Positions 56,927-64,000 of a stretch of DNA of 64,000 nt are shown here, piece by piece. The notes under the pieces are model-generated. The model worked only from the letters and a program-made list of their open reading frames with translations. It had not been told where the DNA came from and did not search any database. Source of the DNA: Candidatus Thiodiazotropha sp. (ex Monitilora ramsayi) (lineage in GTDB: Bacteria > Pseudomonadota > Gammaproteobacteria > Chromatiales > Chromatiaceae); NCBI GenBank assembly GCA_025655575.1, contig JAHXIP010000003.1:1-64000 (forward strand), read 5' to 3'. A program made the translations under genes and the position numbers. Each line of letters opens with the position of its first letter. Position 1 is the stretch's first letter.

Positions 56927-59428
56927 TCATGACTTTATCTTAACACCTTTGAAGAGGGTGCGAATTCTGGCTGAATTACCGATCACGGCCAGCGAACTCA
57001 TCGGCATCGAGATCGCTGCCACCAATGGAGTAACGATCGCCGACATGGCCAAGGGTACCATGATGATATTGTAGGTGATTGAAATGCCGATATTTTGTCG
57101 AATTGTACTCAAGGTGCGTCGGGAGAGGCCGATGGCAAGGCGTACTTTCTCAAGCTCACCACTCATCAGCACAATATCGGCGCTGGCGATCGAGACATCA
57201 GTTCCCGAACCCATGGCAATTCCCACATCAGCACGTACCAGGGCCGGCGCATCGTTCACACCGTCACCCACCATAGCAACCCGCTCTCCTTTGGTCTGTA
57301 ATTGTTGCACTACTTGATCTTTCTCTTCAGGCAACACCTCGGCAATTACATTCATACCACCTAGTCGCTGGGCGATTGCCTCGGCGGCGTCCTGTCTGTC
57401 ACCACTGAGTAGTGTCAGACTTAACCCCTCGGCTTTCAGTGCATCGATCAAATCTTTAGCATCAGAGCGGATTCTGTCTTCGACTGCCAGTAGCGCAACC
57501 TCCCTGCCATCCACGGCCACTCGAATCGAACCCACACCCCGATTATCCAGCGTAGCGGACAATGCCTTGAATGTTTCTGAAGTATTGATGTTATGGCGAG
57601 TCAGTAGACTTGGGTTACCTACAAAAATCTCCTCGCCATCCACCGTAGCACTGACACCCTGCCCCGGTCTGTATTCGAAATTCTTTGCTTTCAGCCCATG
57701 CTGGTCCAGTGACTGGGACGCTACCCAATCGAGCACGGCCTGAGCGGTAGGATGTTCCGCAAAGCGCTCCACGGCTGCCAGCTTCATCATCAGTGAGCGG
57801 ACTTCTTCAGTCGCATCCTCTTCCTTAGACCCTTCCCACACATGAGTTTCCGTGTAGATACCAACAACCGACATACCCCCTTCCGTCAGGGTTCCCGTCT
57901 TGTCGAAAATCACATGATTGATAGAAGAGAGCGTCTCCAGCACCTCACCGTTTTTGACCAAGATGCCGTATTTAGCACCAAGACCGGAGGCCACTGCGAT
58001 AGACATGGGCGTCGCCAGGCCAAATGCGCATGGGCAGGTGATAATCAACACGGAGGTTGCAGCCAATAGTGCCACTTCCAACGAACTGCCAACCCAATAA
58101 AGAAAAGTCACTGTCGCCAATCCCAGAGTGGCGGCTACGAACCAGGGTACAATCTGGTCCGCCAGACACTGAATCGGCGCTTTGGAACCCTGTGCCTCCT
58201 CGACCAGACTGATGATGCGGCCAAGGGCAGTATTTTTCAGTGAACCTTTCACTTCGATCTGCAGGGCGCCATGGCTGTTGATCGTACCTGCAGACACTTC
58301 GTCACCCGGCCCTTTGTTTGCGGGCAGGGATTCACCGGTCAACATTGATTCATCAATGCTGCCACGGCCTTCGAGAATGAGACCATCGATAGGAATTCGT
58401 TCTCCCGGCTTGACCAGTACGATATCCCCTATGTTGACAGCTCGAATAGGCACCATCTTCTCTCCGCCATCCTGAAAGAGCGTGGCGACCCTGGGTTGAA
58501 GATCGAGCAACCTTTGCGTCGCAGCGACAGCCTGGCGCTTGGACATCGCTTCAAGATAACGACCGACCAGAATGACGAAGAGAAAATTGACGACGGTATC
58601 GTAATAGACCTCTCCCACCACACTGCCAGTCAGGGTCACGTAGACGGAATAGAGATAGGTGATCGAGGCACCGATGGCGATCGGCAGATCCATCCCCAAA
58701 TGAAAATTCTTCAAGCCCGACCAGGCCCCTTTATAGAAAGGGTAACCGGAATAGAGCAACACAGGTGTCGCTAGCGTAAAACCCACCCAATGAAAGAGAC
58801 TGCGGAACTCACCCTGACTGGCGCCGGCATAGAGGGCAATGGAGATCCACATCAGATTCATCATGCCGAATGCAGCAAACGCCATGCGATATAGCAGATG
58901 GCGATTCTGCTTTTTTAGTGCACCCTCGGCCACCTCGGGATCATAAGGAACGGCAGCATAGCCGATCTGTCCCAACCGTTGAATGATTTGTGATAACGGG
59001 AGACGTCCGTTATGCCACCTAACATGAAGTCTTTTACCGGAAAGATTGACTTGCGCCGTAACCACACCGTGCATGGCATTCAGCGTATGTTCGATGAGCC
59101 AAACACAAGCCGCACAGTGAATGCCTTCGACAAGCAGATGAATATCCCGTTCCTCTTCCAGACCACCAACGAACTCCTCCTGCACTTCATCTAGATCATA
59201 GAGCGCCAGTTCTTTGGGGATTTCTGGAGGGGGTGCTAGGCAGGCATCCTCAGGTGTGCGCTGATAGAAACCTTCAAGGCCGGCTGAAAAAATAGCTTGG
59301 CATACCGCCTTGCAGCCGGTGCAACAGAACTGCTGTGTTTCACCATCGATCTCAGCCTCGACCTCTTCATGCGGAGGTACCGGCAGGCTACAATGAAAAC
59401 AGGTCTGCGCCGAATTTAATTCAGACAC
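56927..59428 (-). CDS. ccoI: Copper-translocating P1B-type ATPase CcoI/FixI
   Basis: 833 residues from a GTG. The N-terminus carries a cysteine-rich metal-binding domain (CFHC near 10-13, FCCTGC near 34-39), then a heavy-metal-associated domain with GIHCAACVWLIEHTL. Eight membrane helices follow, with the copper-selective CPC in IITCPCAFGLATPMS. The phosphorylation site is DKTGTLTEG and the hinge is MVGDGVNDAPALV. The long CcoI-type front and the neighbours ccoS and ccoH separate it from detoxifying CopA. It delivers copper for the CuB site of the cbb3 oxidase. Confidence 0.95.
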   Translation of the reverse strand: MSELNSAQTCFHCSLPVPPHEEVEAEIDGETQQFCCTGCKAVCQAIFSAGLEGFYQRTPEDACLAPPPEIPKELALYDLDEVQEEFVGGLEEERDIHLLVEGIHCAACVWLIEHTLNAMHGVVTAQVNLSGKRLHVRWHNGRLPLSQIIQRLGQIGYAAVPYDPEVAEGALKKQNRHLLYRMAFAAFGMMNLMWISIALYAGASQGEFRSLFHWVGFTLATPVLLYSGYPFYKGAWSGLKNFHLGMDLPIAIGASITYLYSVYVTLTGSVVGEVYYDTVVNFLFVILVGRYLEAMSKRQAVAATQRLLDLQPRVATLFQDGGEKMVPIRAVNIGDIVLVKPGERIPIDGLILEGRGSIDESMLTGESLPANKGPGDEVSAGTINSHGALQIEVKGSLKNTALGRIISLVEEAQGSKAPIQCLADQIVPWFVAATLGLATVTFLYWVGSSLEVALLAATSVLIITCPCAFGLATPMSIAVASGLGAKYGILVKNGEVLETLSSINHVIFDKTGTLTEGGMSVVGIYTETHVWEGSKEEDATEEVRSLMMKLAAVERFAEHPTAQAVLDWVASQSLDQHGLKAKNFEYRPGQGVSATVDGEEIFVGNPSLLTRHNINTSETFKALSATLDNRGVGSIRVAVDGREVALLAVEDRIRSDAKDLIDALKAEGLSLTLLSGDRQDAAEAIAQRLGGMNVIAEVLPEEKDQVVQQLQTKGERVAMVGDGVNDAPALVRADVGIAMGSGTDVSIASADIVLMSGELEKVRLAIGLSRRTLSTIRQNIGISITYNIIMVPLAMSAIVTPLVAAISMPMSSLAVIGNSARIRTLFKGVKIKS

Positions 59429-59436
59429 ATCGGGAC

Positions 59437-59940
59437 TCAGGGAATTAAATCGATACCGACGCTGACACGTTTCGGTGTGTTGTACTCATCCTCACCATTT
59501 GTGACGCTGACAAGCGTATCCCAAACACCCAATAACGGAAAACTAACCTCTGCTTCGTAGAGACCGGCTCCCACTTTCTGCATCGGCACTGAAAAGTCCT
59601 GCCTAGCATCCGAAGGCCGGTAAGCATAGAAAGTGACGCTGTCAGGATCAATAGCATTGCCTGCTTTATCAAGCACGGAAAACCGACAGATAACCGGCTC
59701 GTCAACGCCAAATTTTTTCGGCAGATCGATCTTCATCTGCCAACCGGGATTCCTCGCCTGACGTTTGAGCATGTTGTTCTCGTACTCTTGCCCGCGATCA
59801 TAAAAGTCATCCACCACCAGGCCAGGGTTTCCACTCTGCGCAAGGTAGATCATAATCATATTCATGGTGAAGAAGATAACCACCATCAGGATCCACCCGA
59901 TAACCCACGGGCTCCGCCAAGCTGATTTTTTTTCAGTCAT
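59437..59940 (-). CDS. ccoH: FixH/CcoH family protein
   Basis: 167 residues. A single N-terminal membrane helix (VIGWILMVVIFFTMNMIMIYLA) is followed by VDDFYDRGQEYENN, the FixH signature, and a periplasmic beta-rich domain ending in DTLVSVTNGEDEYNT. It is required for assembly or stability of the cbb3 oxidase. It lies eight bases upstream of ccoI and 88 bp after ccoG. Confidence 0.93.
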   Translation of the reverse strand: MTEKKSAWRSPWVIGWILMVVIFFTMNMIMIYLAQSGNPGLVVDDFYDRGQEYENNMLKRQARNPGWQMKIDLPKKFGVDEPVICRFSVLDKAGNAIDPDSVTFYAYRPSDARQDFSVPMQKVGAGLYEAEVSFPLLGVWDTLVSVTNGEDEYNTPKRVSVGIDLIP

Positions 59941-60028
59941 AATTACCAGTTATAAATAATCTTTAACGACGAAGGGCGGACATAACAGTCCACCCTCCCG
60001 AGCGAGATGCCTATGATACAACAGATTG

Positions 60029-61465
60029 CTAGAGGCGTGGACCGATAAACACGCTCTTCCGCTCACCTGATAGTATCTGGCTGTTGTATTCACCTTGCAC
60101 GGTAAACACAATTGGGCTCGTTTCCTCTGTGAGATTCTGTTTCGGCACCTTGACGAAGACGGTTCTCGGCGTCACCTTTCCGTGGCGGGCGGTTGTCACC
60201 TGATCCGCATCGACAAGAATCAGCCCTTCCGGCCCAGTGGCACTGATAGTTGCCTGAATATCTTCACCCATTTTATTGAGTATCTTCAGGGTGTATTTAT
60301 TCTGAATACTACCGTCACTCTGAAGGACAAATAATGGCTGACGGGCATGTATCACCTTCAGTTCCAGAGGCGCCAACGAAGTCAGTCCGTAAGCGATACC
60401 CAATAGTGCCAAAGACATAATGGCAGAGTAGACCCAGACCCGAGGGCGCTTGTAGAGCGGTTGAGGCTTTTGATTGGCTTCCATGGACTCGAATGACTCA
60501 AATCGAATCAAACCGGTTGGACGCCCAATCTTCTCCATAACCTCGTCACAGGCATCAATGCAGAGCGCGCACATGATACACCCTTCCTGCTGTCCATGAC
60601 GAATATCCACCCCGGTAGGACAGACCGCAATGCACTGTTTACAGTCCACGCAATCACCCGTTGTCCGCTCCTCTTCGGATACACCCTTCTTGATCCTTCC
60701 ACGCGGCTCACCACGATGGTAGTCGTAGGTAGGCACAATCGTGGTTTGGTCAATCATGACCCCCTGGATACGAGCATAGGGACAAAGCCAAAAACAAGCC
60801 TGCTCACGCATGAAACCTGCCAACACATACGTGCCTGCCGTGAACATGCCAATAAATCCGTAGGCGACTGGACTGGCCTTTAGGGTGAAAAAATCACGCC
60901 AGATCTCAAAAGCGCCATAAAACCAGGCAACAAAACTGATACCGGTCAGTACTGATATCGCCAACCAAAGTAGATGCTTCGTCGTCTTGATTCTAACCTT
61001 TCTGAAATCGAGAGGGGCTTTTTCCAGCTTACGTCTTTTCTGTGGGCTTCCTTCAAGTTTTTCCTCCAACCAAGTAAAGGCATCCGTCCATATGGTCTGA
61101 AAACAGAAGAAGCCGCAGTAGACACGTCCTGCCAACGCGGTAACCACGGCAAGCAACAACGCTAAGAAAAGCAGCGCTAGAGAAAGCATCCAAAAATCCT
61201 GGGGCAAGATCGTGACACCCAGAATATGAAACTGACGATTAGGAATATCGAAAAGAACCGCCTGTCTACCATCCCATTGAAAATAGGGTCCGACAAAGAA
61301 AAGGATCCAACTCGAAGCAGCCAGCCACTTGATGTTCCGCCAGTAACCACCCATACGTTTTGCATGAATGGTCTCATCACCCGTGTTCAAGTGCCAATGT
61401 ACCGACTCTTCATAGAGGTCATCCACGGATTGCTGCCGGGATGCCGCAGTCTTTGTCTCACTCAA
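60029..61465 (-). CDS. ccoG: cbb3 oxidase accessory protein CcoG (FixG/RdxA)
   Basis: 478 residues from a TTG at 61465, chosen because AGGAGA lies seven bases before it; the frame stays open to 61537 without a good site. About five membrane helices frame VYCGFFCFQTIWTDAF and CFWLCPYARIQGVMIDQ. Two ferredoxin-type clusters follow: CVDCKQCIAVCPTGVDIRHG and CIMCALCIDACDEVM. The C-terminus is an Ig-like periplasmic domain (ISATGPEGL...). CcoG reduces copper for cbb3 oxidase assembly. It is the first gene of the accessory unit, directly after the terminator of the structural genes. Confidence 0.95.
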   Translation of the reverse strand: MSETKTAASRQQSVDDLYEESVHWHLNTGDETIHAKRMGGYWRNIKWLAASSWILFFVGPYFQWDGRQAVLFDIPNRQFHILGVTILPQDFWMLSLALLFLALLLAVVTALAGRVYCGFFCFQTIWTDAFTWLEEKLEGSPQKRRKLEKAPLDFRKVRIKTTKHLLWLAISVLTGISFVAWFYGAFEIWRDFFTLKASPVAYGFIGMFTAGTYVLAGFMREQACFWLCPYARIQGVMIDQTTIVPTYDYHRGEPRGRIKKGVSEEERTTGDCVDCKQCIAVCPTGVDIRHGQQEGCIMCALCIDACDEVMEKIGRPTGLIRFESFESMEANQKPQPLYKRPRVWVYSAIMSLALLGIAYGLTSLAPLELKVIHARQPLFVLQSDGSIQNKYTLKILNKMGEDIQATISATGPEGLILVDADQVTTARHGKVTPRTVFVKVPKQNLTEETSPIVFTVQGEYNSQILSGERKSVFIGPRL

Positions 61466-61629
61466 CGGTATTTCTCCTGTTAGATCAGGGGGTCGTAGAT
61501 TAGGATAATCATATATACTCAAGCACTCCCTGGCCAATGCGTTTTATCAATAACTTAGTGTCACTCAACATACTTAAACCATTGGAAATCCCTTAGTTTC
61601 AACACGTCATACACAGAAAAATCACACAT

Positions 61630-61656
61630 AAAAAAAGGGGGGTTTTAACCCCCCTT
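61630..61656 (-). terminator. Rho-independent terminator after the ccoNOQP unit
   Basis: Reading the minus strand, AAGGGGGG pairs with CCCCCCTT across the loop TTAAAA and is followed at once by a run of seven T. It lies about 20 bp after the stop of the 42-codon gene and before ccoG, so it separates the structural oxidase genes from the assembly genes. Confidence 0.93.
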
Positions 61657-61675
61657 CTTCAATAGATCAAAAAGT

Positions 61676-61804
61676 CTATTGGTTACCGTGCTTCTCAGCG
61701 TCGCTCTTAATTAAATTCTTAACTTTAAAGCCAAGAAATATAATGATAACAACACTGATCACGACGGTGATGATGGAACCCCAAAATACTGCATCTCCGT
61801 TCAT
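61676..61804 (-). CDS. 42-residue single-pass membrane protein in the cbb3 operon
   Basis: A 43-codon frame from an ATG at 61804, preceded by AAGGGG seven bases upstream, to a TAG at 61676. The protein begins MNGDAVFWGSIITVV, continues as one long hydrophobic helix (to about residue 26) and ends with a charged cytosolic tail (KVKNLIKSDAEKHGN). It lies between ccoP and a strong terminator, so it must be on the structural transcript. P. stutzeri cbb3 oxidase has a similar tiny single-helix subunit, CcoM, but I cannot confirm homology. Confidence 0.75.
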   Translation of the reverse strand: MNGDAVFWGSIITVVISVVIIIFLGFKVKNLIKSDAEKHGNQ

Positions 61805-61891
61805 AGCAATCCCCTTTTATTTAATCCGTGTGAGGCACTCGGCCTCACACAGTACAGATGGAAAAAATGCTCGTTCGAATTAGTGAAGGTC

Positions 61892-62743
61892 TTACTGTCC
61901 ACCACCAAACTTATGAACATAAACCGCAAGCTTCTTGATATCGTCTTTTGACAATCTATCACCAAAAGCCGGCATCACTGCCTCACGAGTCTTCGGTTCA
62001 GTGACATCATTAACACCATACTTGATGGTATCTTTGATGCTATCCAACAGAGTCTCGCCATCAGCAGGCATGAAACGGTAAATTCCATCCGTCAGGTTAG
62101 CAGAACCCAGAACCGCCATACCCTTACCGTCCATCCCGTGACAGGCAATACAGCCCTTCTGGGTGAAGTTAGGATCGGAAGTGGGATTGCCAGCTTCAAT
62201 CGCTTTCGCCAGGCTGTCGATCTCCGTATCGGAAAGGATCTTACCATGTGCGGTCATGATGCCTTTGCGGCCCATGGCAATGGTCTGCTGGATATTGTCG
62301 ATGGCACCACCGTACAACCAGTCGTCATCTGCCAAGACAGGAAATCCGGGACCACCCTGACCGCCACCACCATGACAAGCCGCGCAGTTATCACCAAATA
62401 GTACCTTGGCAGAAGCGACCGTATAGTCAGAAAGACCTGGCATTGCCAAAATCTCGCTGGCACTCAGCCCTTCAATCTGAGTTTCGTACTGAGCACGGAC
62501 GCTCTCGACCTCAGCGACACCCTTTTCGTACTCCTGCATCTGGGACCAGTCCATGATACCTTTTGTGTTCCCATCAATGGTAGGCCACATGGGATAGAGC
62601 ACACCATAGGCTATCCACCAGATCACAGAAGCCCAGAAAGCTATCATCCACCAGCGTGGGGGCGGGTTACTCAGCTCCCGGAGGTTATCATCCCATATAT
62701 GTCCGGTATTGTTTTCACCCGGAAATGGATTATTTTCCGCCAT
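61892..62743 (-). CDS. ccoP: cbb3 oxidase diheme subunit CcoP
   Basis: 283 residues from the ATG at 62743 (MAENNPFPGENNTGHIWDD), which has GCGGAGA just upstream; a start nine codons earlier lacks one. It overlaps ccoQ by 14 bases. The N-terminal ELSNPPPRWWMIAFWASV begins the single membrane helix. Two c-type heme sites are CAACH and CIACH, each with a later methionine ligand region (for example MPAFGDRL). It passes electrons from soluble cytochromes to CcoO. Confidence 0.96.
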   Translation of the reverse strand: MAENNPFPGENNTGHIWDDNLRELSNPPPRWWMIAFWASVIWWIAYGVLYPMWPTIDGNTKGIMDWSQMQEYEKGVAEVESVRAQYETQIEGLSASEILAMPGLSDYTVASAKVLFGDNCAACHGGGGQGGPGFPVLADDDWLYGGAIDNIQQTIAMGRKGIMTAHGKILSDTEIDSLAKAIEAGNPTSDPNFTQKGCIACHGMDGKGMAVLGSANLTDGIYRFMPADGETLLDSIKDTIKYGVNDVTEPKTREAVMPAFGDRLSKDDIKKLAVYVHKFGGGQ

Positions 62744-62903
62744 TTTTATCTCCGCTATCAATTGCATCATCGTCCATCGGGATAAAGCGATTCTGTTCCA
62801 GCTTATCCTTGTTTTTTGGACGTAGTGCGTAGAAATACACGACTATCATGAGCAGGAAGGCGACAACCGTCATGGTCAGACCGATCCAATCATTGGTGGT
62901 CAT
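62730..62903 (-). CDS. ccoQ: cbb3 oxidase subunit CcoQ
   Basis: 57 residues from the ATG at 62903 (MTTNDWIGLTMTVV). The frame is open back to 62963 within the ccoO end; a GTG at 62945 is another candidate. One membrane helix is followed by the family pattern YALRPKNKDKLEQNRFIPMDDD. CcoQ stabilises the CcoP-CcoNO interaction. It is encoded between ccoO and ccoP, overlapping ccoP, as usual. Confidence 0.9.
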   Translation of the reverse strand: MTTNDWIGLTMTVVAFLLMIVVYFYALRPKNKDKLEQNRFIPMDDDAIDSGDKNGGK

Positions 62904-62937
62904 CGCCTCCCAGTCAGTATGAAAGTACTCTTTCAGA

Positions 62938-63651
62938 CTATTCACGATAGACCTTGTTATCATCGAGCTTTGTCATGGTGCCCAGTACCTGCAGATAGGC
63001 CACCATCGCGTCCTCTTCGGTCTTGCCAGCCAGCTCAGCATTTGCGCTGGCGATATCTTCATCGGTGTAAGGCACACCCATGAGTCTCATGACCTTGAAG
63101 CGCGTCACCATATCCACACCCTCGACAGAATTATCCTTCAGCCAGGGATAGTTAGGCATGACAGACTCGGGCACAACAGAGCGTGGTGCACGAAGATGTT
63201 TACGATGCCAGTCGTCGGAGTACTTACCACCCAGGCGGGCGATGTCGGGACCGGTACGCTTGGAACCCCACTGGAAGGGATGGTCATACATGGACTCAGA
63301 AGCCAGTGAGTAGTGTCCATAACGCTCCTTCTCATCGCGGAACGGACGAATCATCTGGGAGTGGCAGACATAGCAACCCTCCTTCTGATAGATGTCACGA
63401 CCGGCCAACTCCAGTGCGGTATAGGGACGCATGCCTTCACCAGGCTTGTAGTCTTGCAGTGTCTGACCAGGTTTGCGCTGCCAGACCAGTTCAGGTGCGG
63501 CATTGTGTTCCATGGTGCTCTTTTGTGTGAACAACGGTACGATCTCGACCAGACCACCTACTGACAGAGCTAATGCCAGGAGAATCAGGAGCAACCAGAC
63601 GTTTTTCTCCATCTTCTCCTGAAAGTTTTTTGATTGGTTATCATTCGCCAT
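62938..63651 (-). CDS. ccoO: cbb3 oxidase monoheme subunit CcoO
   Basis: 237 residues. An N-terminal membrane helix ([24 protein letters not shown]) is followed by the periplasmic cytochrome c domain. The heme site is CYVCH in [20 protein letters not shown], with the axial methionine probably in [11 protein letters not shown]. It passes electrons to the CcoN heme b. It lies 20 bp after ccoN. Confidence 0.97.
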   Translation of the reverse strand: MANDNQSKNFQEKMEKNVWLLLILLALALSVGGLVEIVPLFTQKSTMEHNAAPELVWQRKPGQTLQDYKPGEGMRPYTALELAGRDIYQKEGCYVCHSQMIRPFRDEKERYGHYSLASESMYDHPFQWGSKRTGPDIARLGGKYSDDWHRKHLRAPRSVVPESVMPNYPWLKDNSVEGVDMVTRFKVMRLMGVPYTDEDIASANAELAGKTEEDAMVAYLQVLGTMTKLDDNKVYRE

Positions 63652-63671
63652 TTTGCGAAACCCCCTTTGAA

Positions 63672-64000
63672 TTATGCACTAGCCGCAGCGGTGCGGGCCT
63701 GCTGTAGACTACCTTCACCGGCTGCCTTTTTGACGGTCATCAGTACGTTGATGAGCATCAGCACTGCGCCGAGCAGGAAGATAGCACCGCCCACGGTACG
63801 CATGGCGTAGTAGGGATGCATGGCTTCGACAGACTCCGCGAAGGTGTAGGCAAGGGTGCCGTACTCATCGTATGCACGCCACATCAGGCCCTGCATAATG
63901 CCGGAGACCCACATGGCAACCACATAGATAACAGCACCAATGGTGGCGGTCCAGAAGTGAGCATTGATCAGCTTGGTGGACCACATCTCGGTGTGGAAGG
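63672..64000 (-). CDS. ccoN: cbb3 oxidase catalytic subunit CcoN (C-terminal part)
   Basis: Only the last 109 residues or so are inside the window; the frame continues past the right edge (preceded by FHTE before the [12 protein letters not shown] segment). [28 protein letters not shown] and the closing helix [16 protein letters not shown] match the end of CcoN, the heme-copper subunit that reduces oxygen. The catalytic histidines are outside the window. It is the first gene of the ccoNOQP unit. Confidence 0.93.
   Translation of the reverse strand, partial: FHTEMWSTKLINAHFWTATIGAVIYVVAMWVSGIMQGLMWRAYDEYGTLAYTFAESVEAMHPYYAMRTVGGAIFLLGAVLMLINVLMTVKKAAGEGSLQQARTAAASA

Noticed and set aside
1..64000. 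CRISPR arrays, tRNA/rRNA genes, prophage or complete insertion sequence
   Set aside because: Looked for and not seen: no regular direct repeats with spacers, no tRNA cloverleaf in the gaps, no transposase or integrase.

Overview
The window looks like chromosomal DNA of a marine-type Gammaproteobacterium. The evidence is the gene order rpsB-tsf-pyrH-frr-uppS-cdsA-dxr-rseP-bamA-skp-lpxD-fabZ-lpxA-lpxB-rnhB-dnaE, a map-glnD pair divergent from rpsB, an alaC-hom-thrC amino acid block and a full cbb3 oxidase cluster. The combination of a cbb3 oxidase with extensive secreted repeat proteins would fit a sulfur-oxidising Chromatiales/Sedimenticola-like lineage, but no sulfur gene is in view, so that placement is inference. 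No rRNA, tRNA, CRISPR array, prophage or complete insertion sequence was seen.

Layout. 1-12.4 kb is accessory: a secreted RHS/YD-repeat protein cut by the left edge, a small membrane protein, an M48 protease/LemA pair, two lipoproteins (one a two-propeller repeat protein), a lipid-anchored MsrA-MsrB fusion with a glutaredoxin-like protein, and a FadL-family porin. 12.4-30.7 kb is one long minus-strand run of housekeeping genes for translation (rpsB, tsf, frr), UMP kinase, undecaprenyl-PP, CDP-diacylglycerol and isoprenoid synthesis, outer membrane assembly (rseP, bamA, skp), lipid A (lpxD, fabZ, lpxA, lpxB), rnhB and dnaE. A sigma70-like promoter and an S2-type leader precede rpsB. map and glnD run divergently on the plus strand.

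34.5-50.1 kb is a visibly more AT-rich surface polysaccharide island between glnD and thrC. It holds three GT4-type glycosyltransferases, a Wzy/O-antigen-ligase-type membrane protein, a Wzx-type flippase, a NodB-type polysaccharide deacetylase, a second divergent deacetylase-like protein, a large lipoprotein with five Ig-like repeats and a beta-helix, and unknowns. No initiating glycosyl-1-phosphate transferase or chain-length regulator is present, so the pathway must be completed elsewhere.

50.5-55.4 kb carries threonine synthase (with an unusual five-cysteine insertion), homoserine dehydrogenase, an AlaC-type aminotransferase, an Mth938-domain protein and a membrane protein. At 55.5-55.8 kb a 173-bp palindromic MITE flanked by TA has interrupted a small membrane-protein gene; removing the element and one TA restores a 47-codon frame exactly. 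56.7-64 kb is the cbb3 oxidase cluster, reading right to left: ccoN (cut by the right edge), ccoO, ccoQ, ccoP, an unannotated 42-codon membrane protein, a strong terminator, then the assembly genes ccoG, ccoH, ccoI and ccoS.
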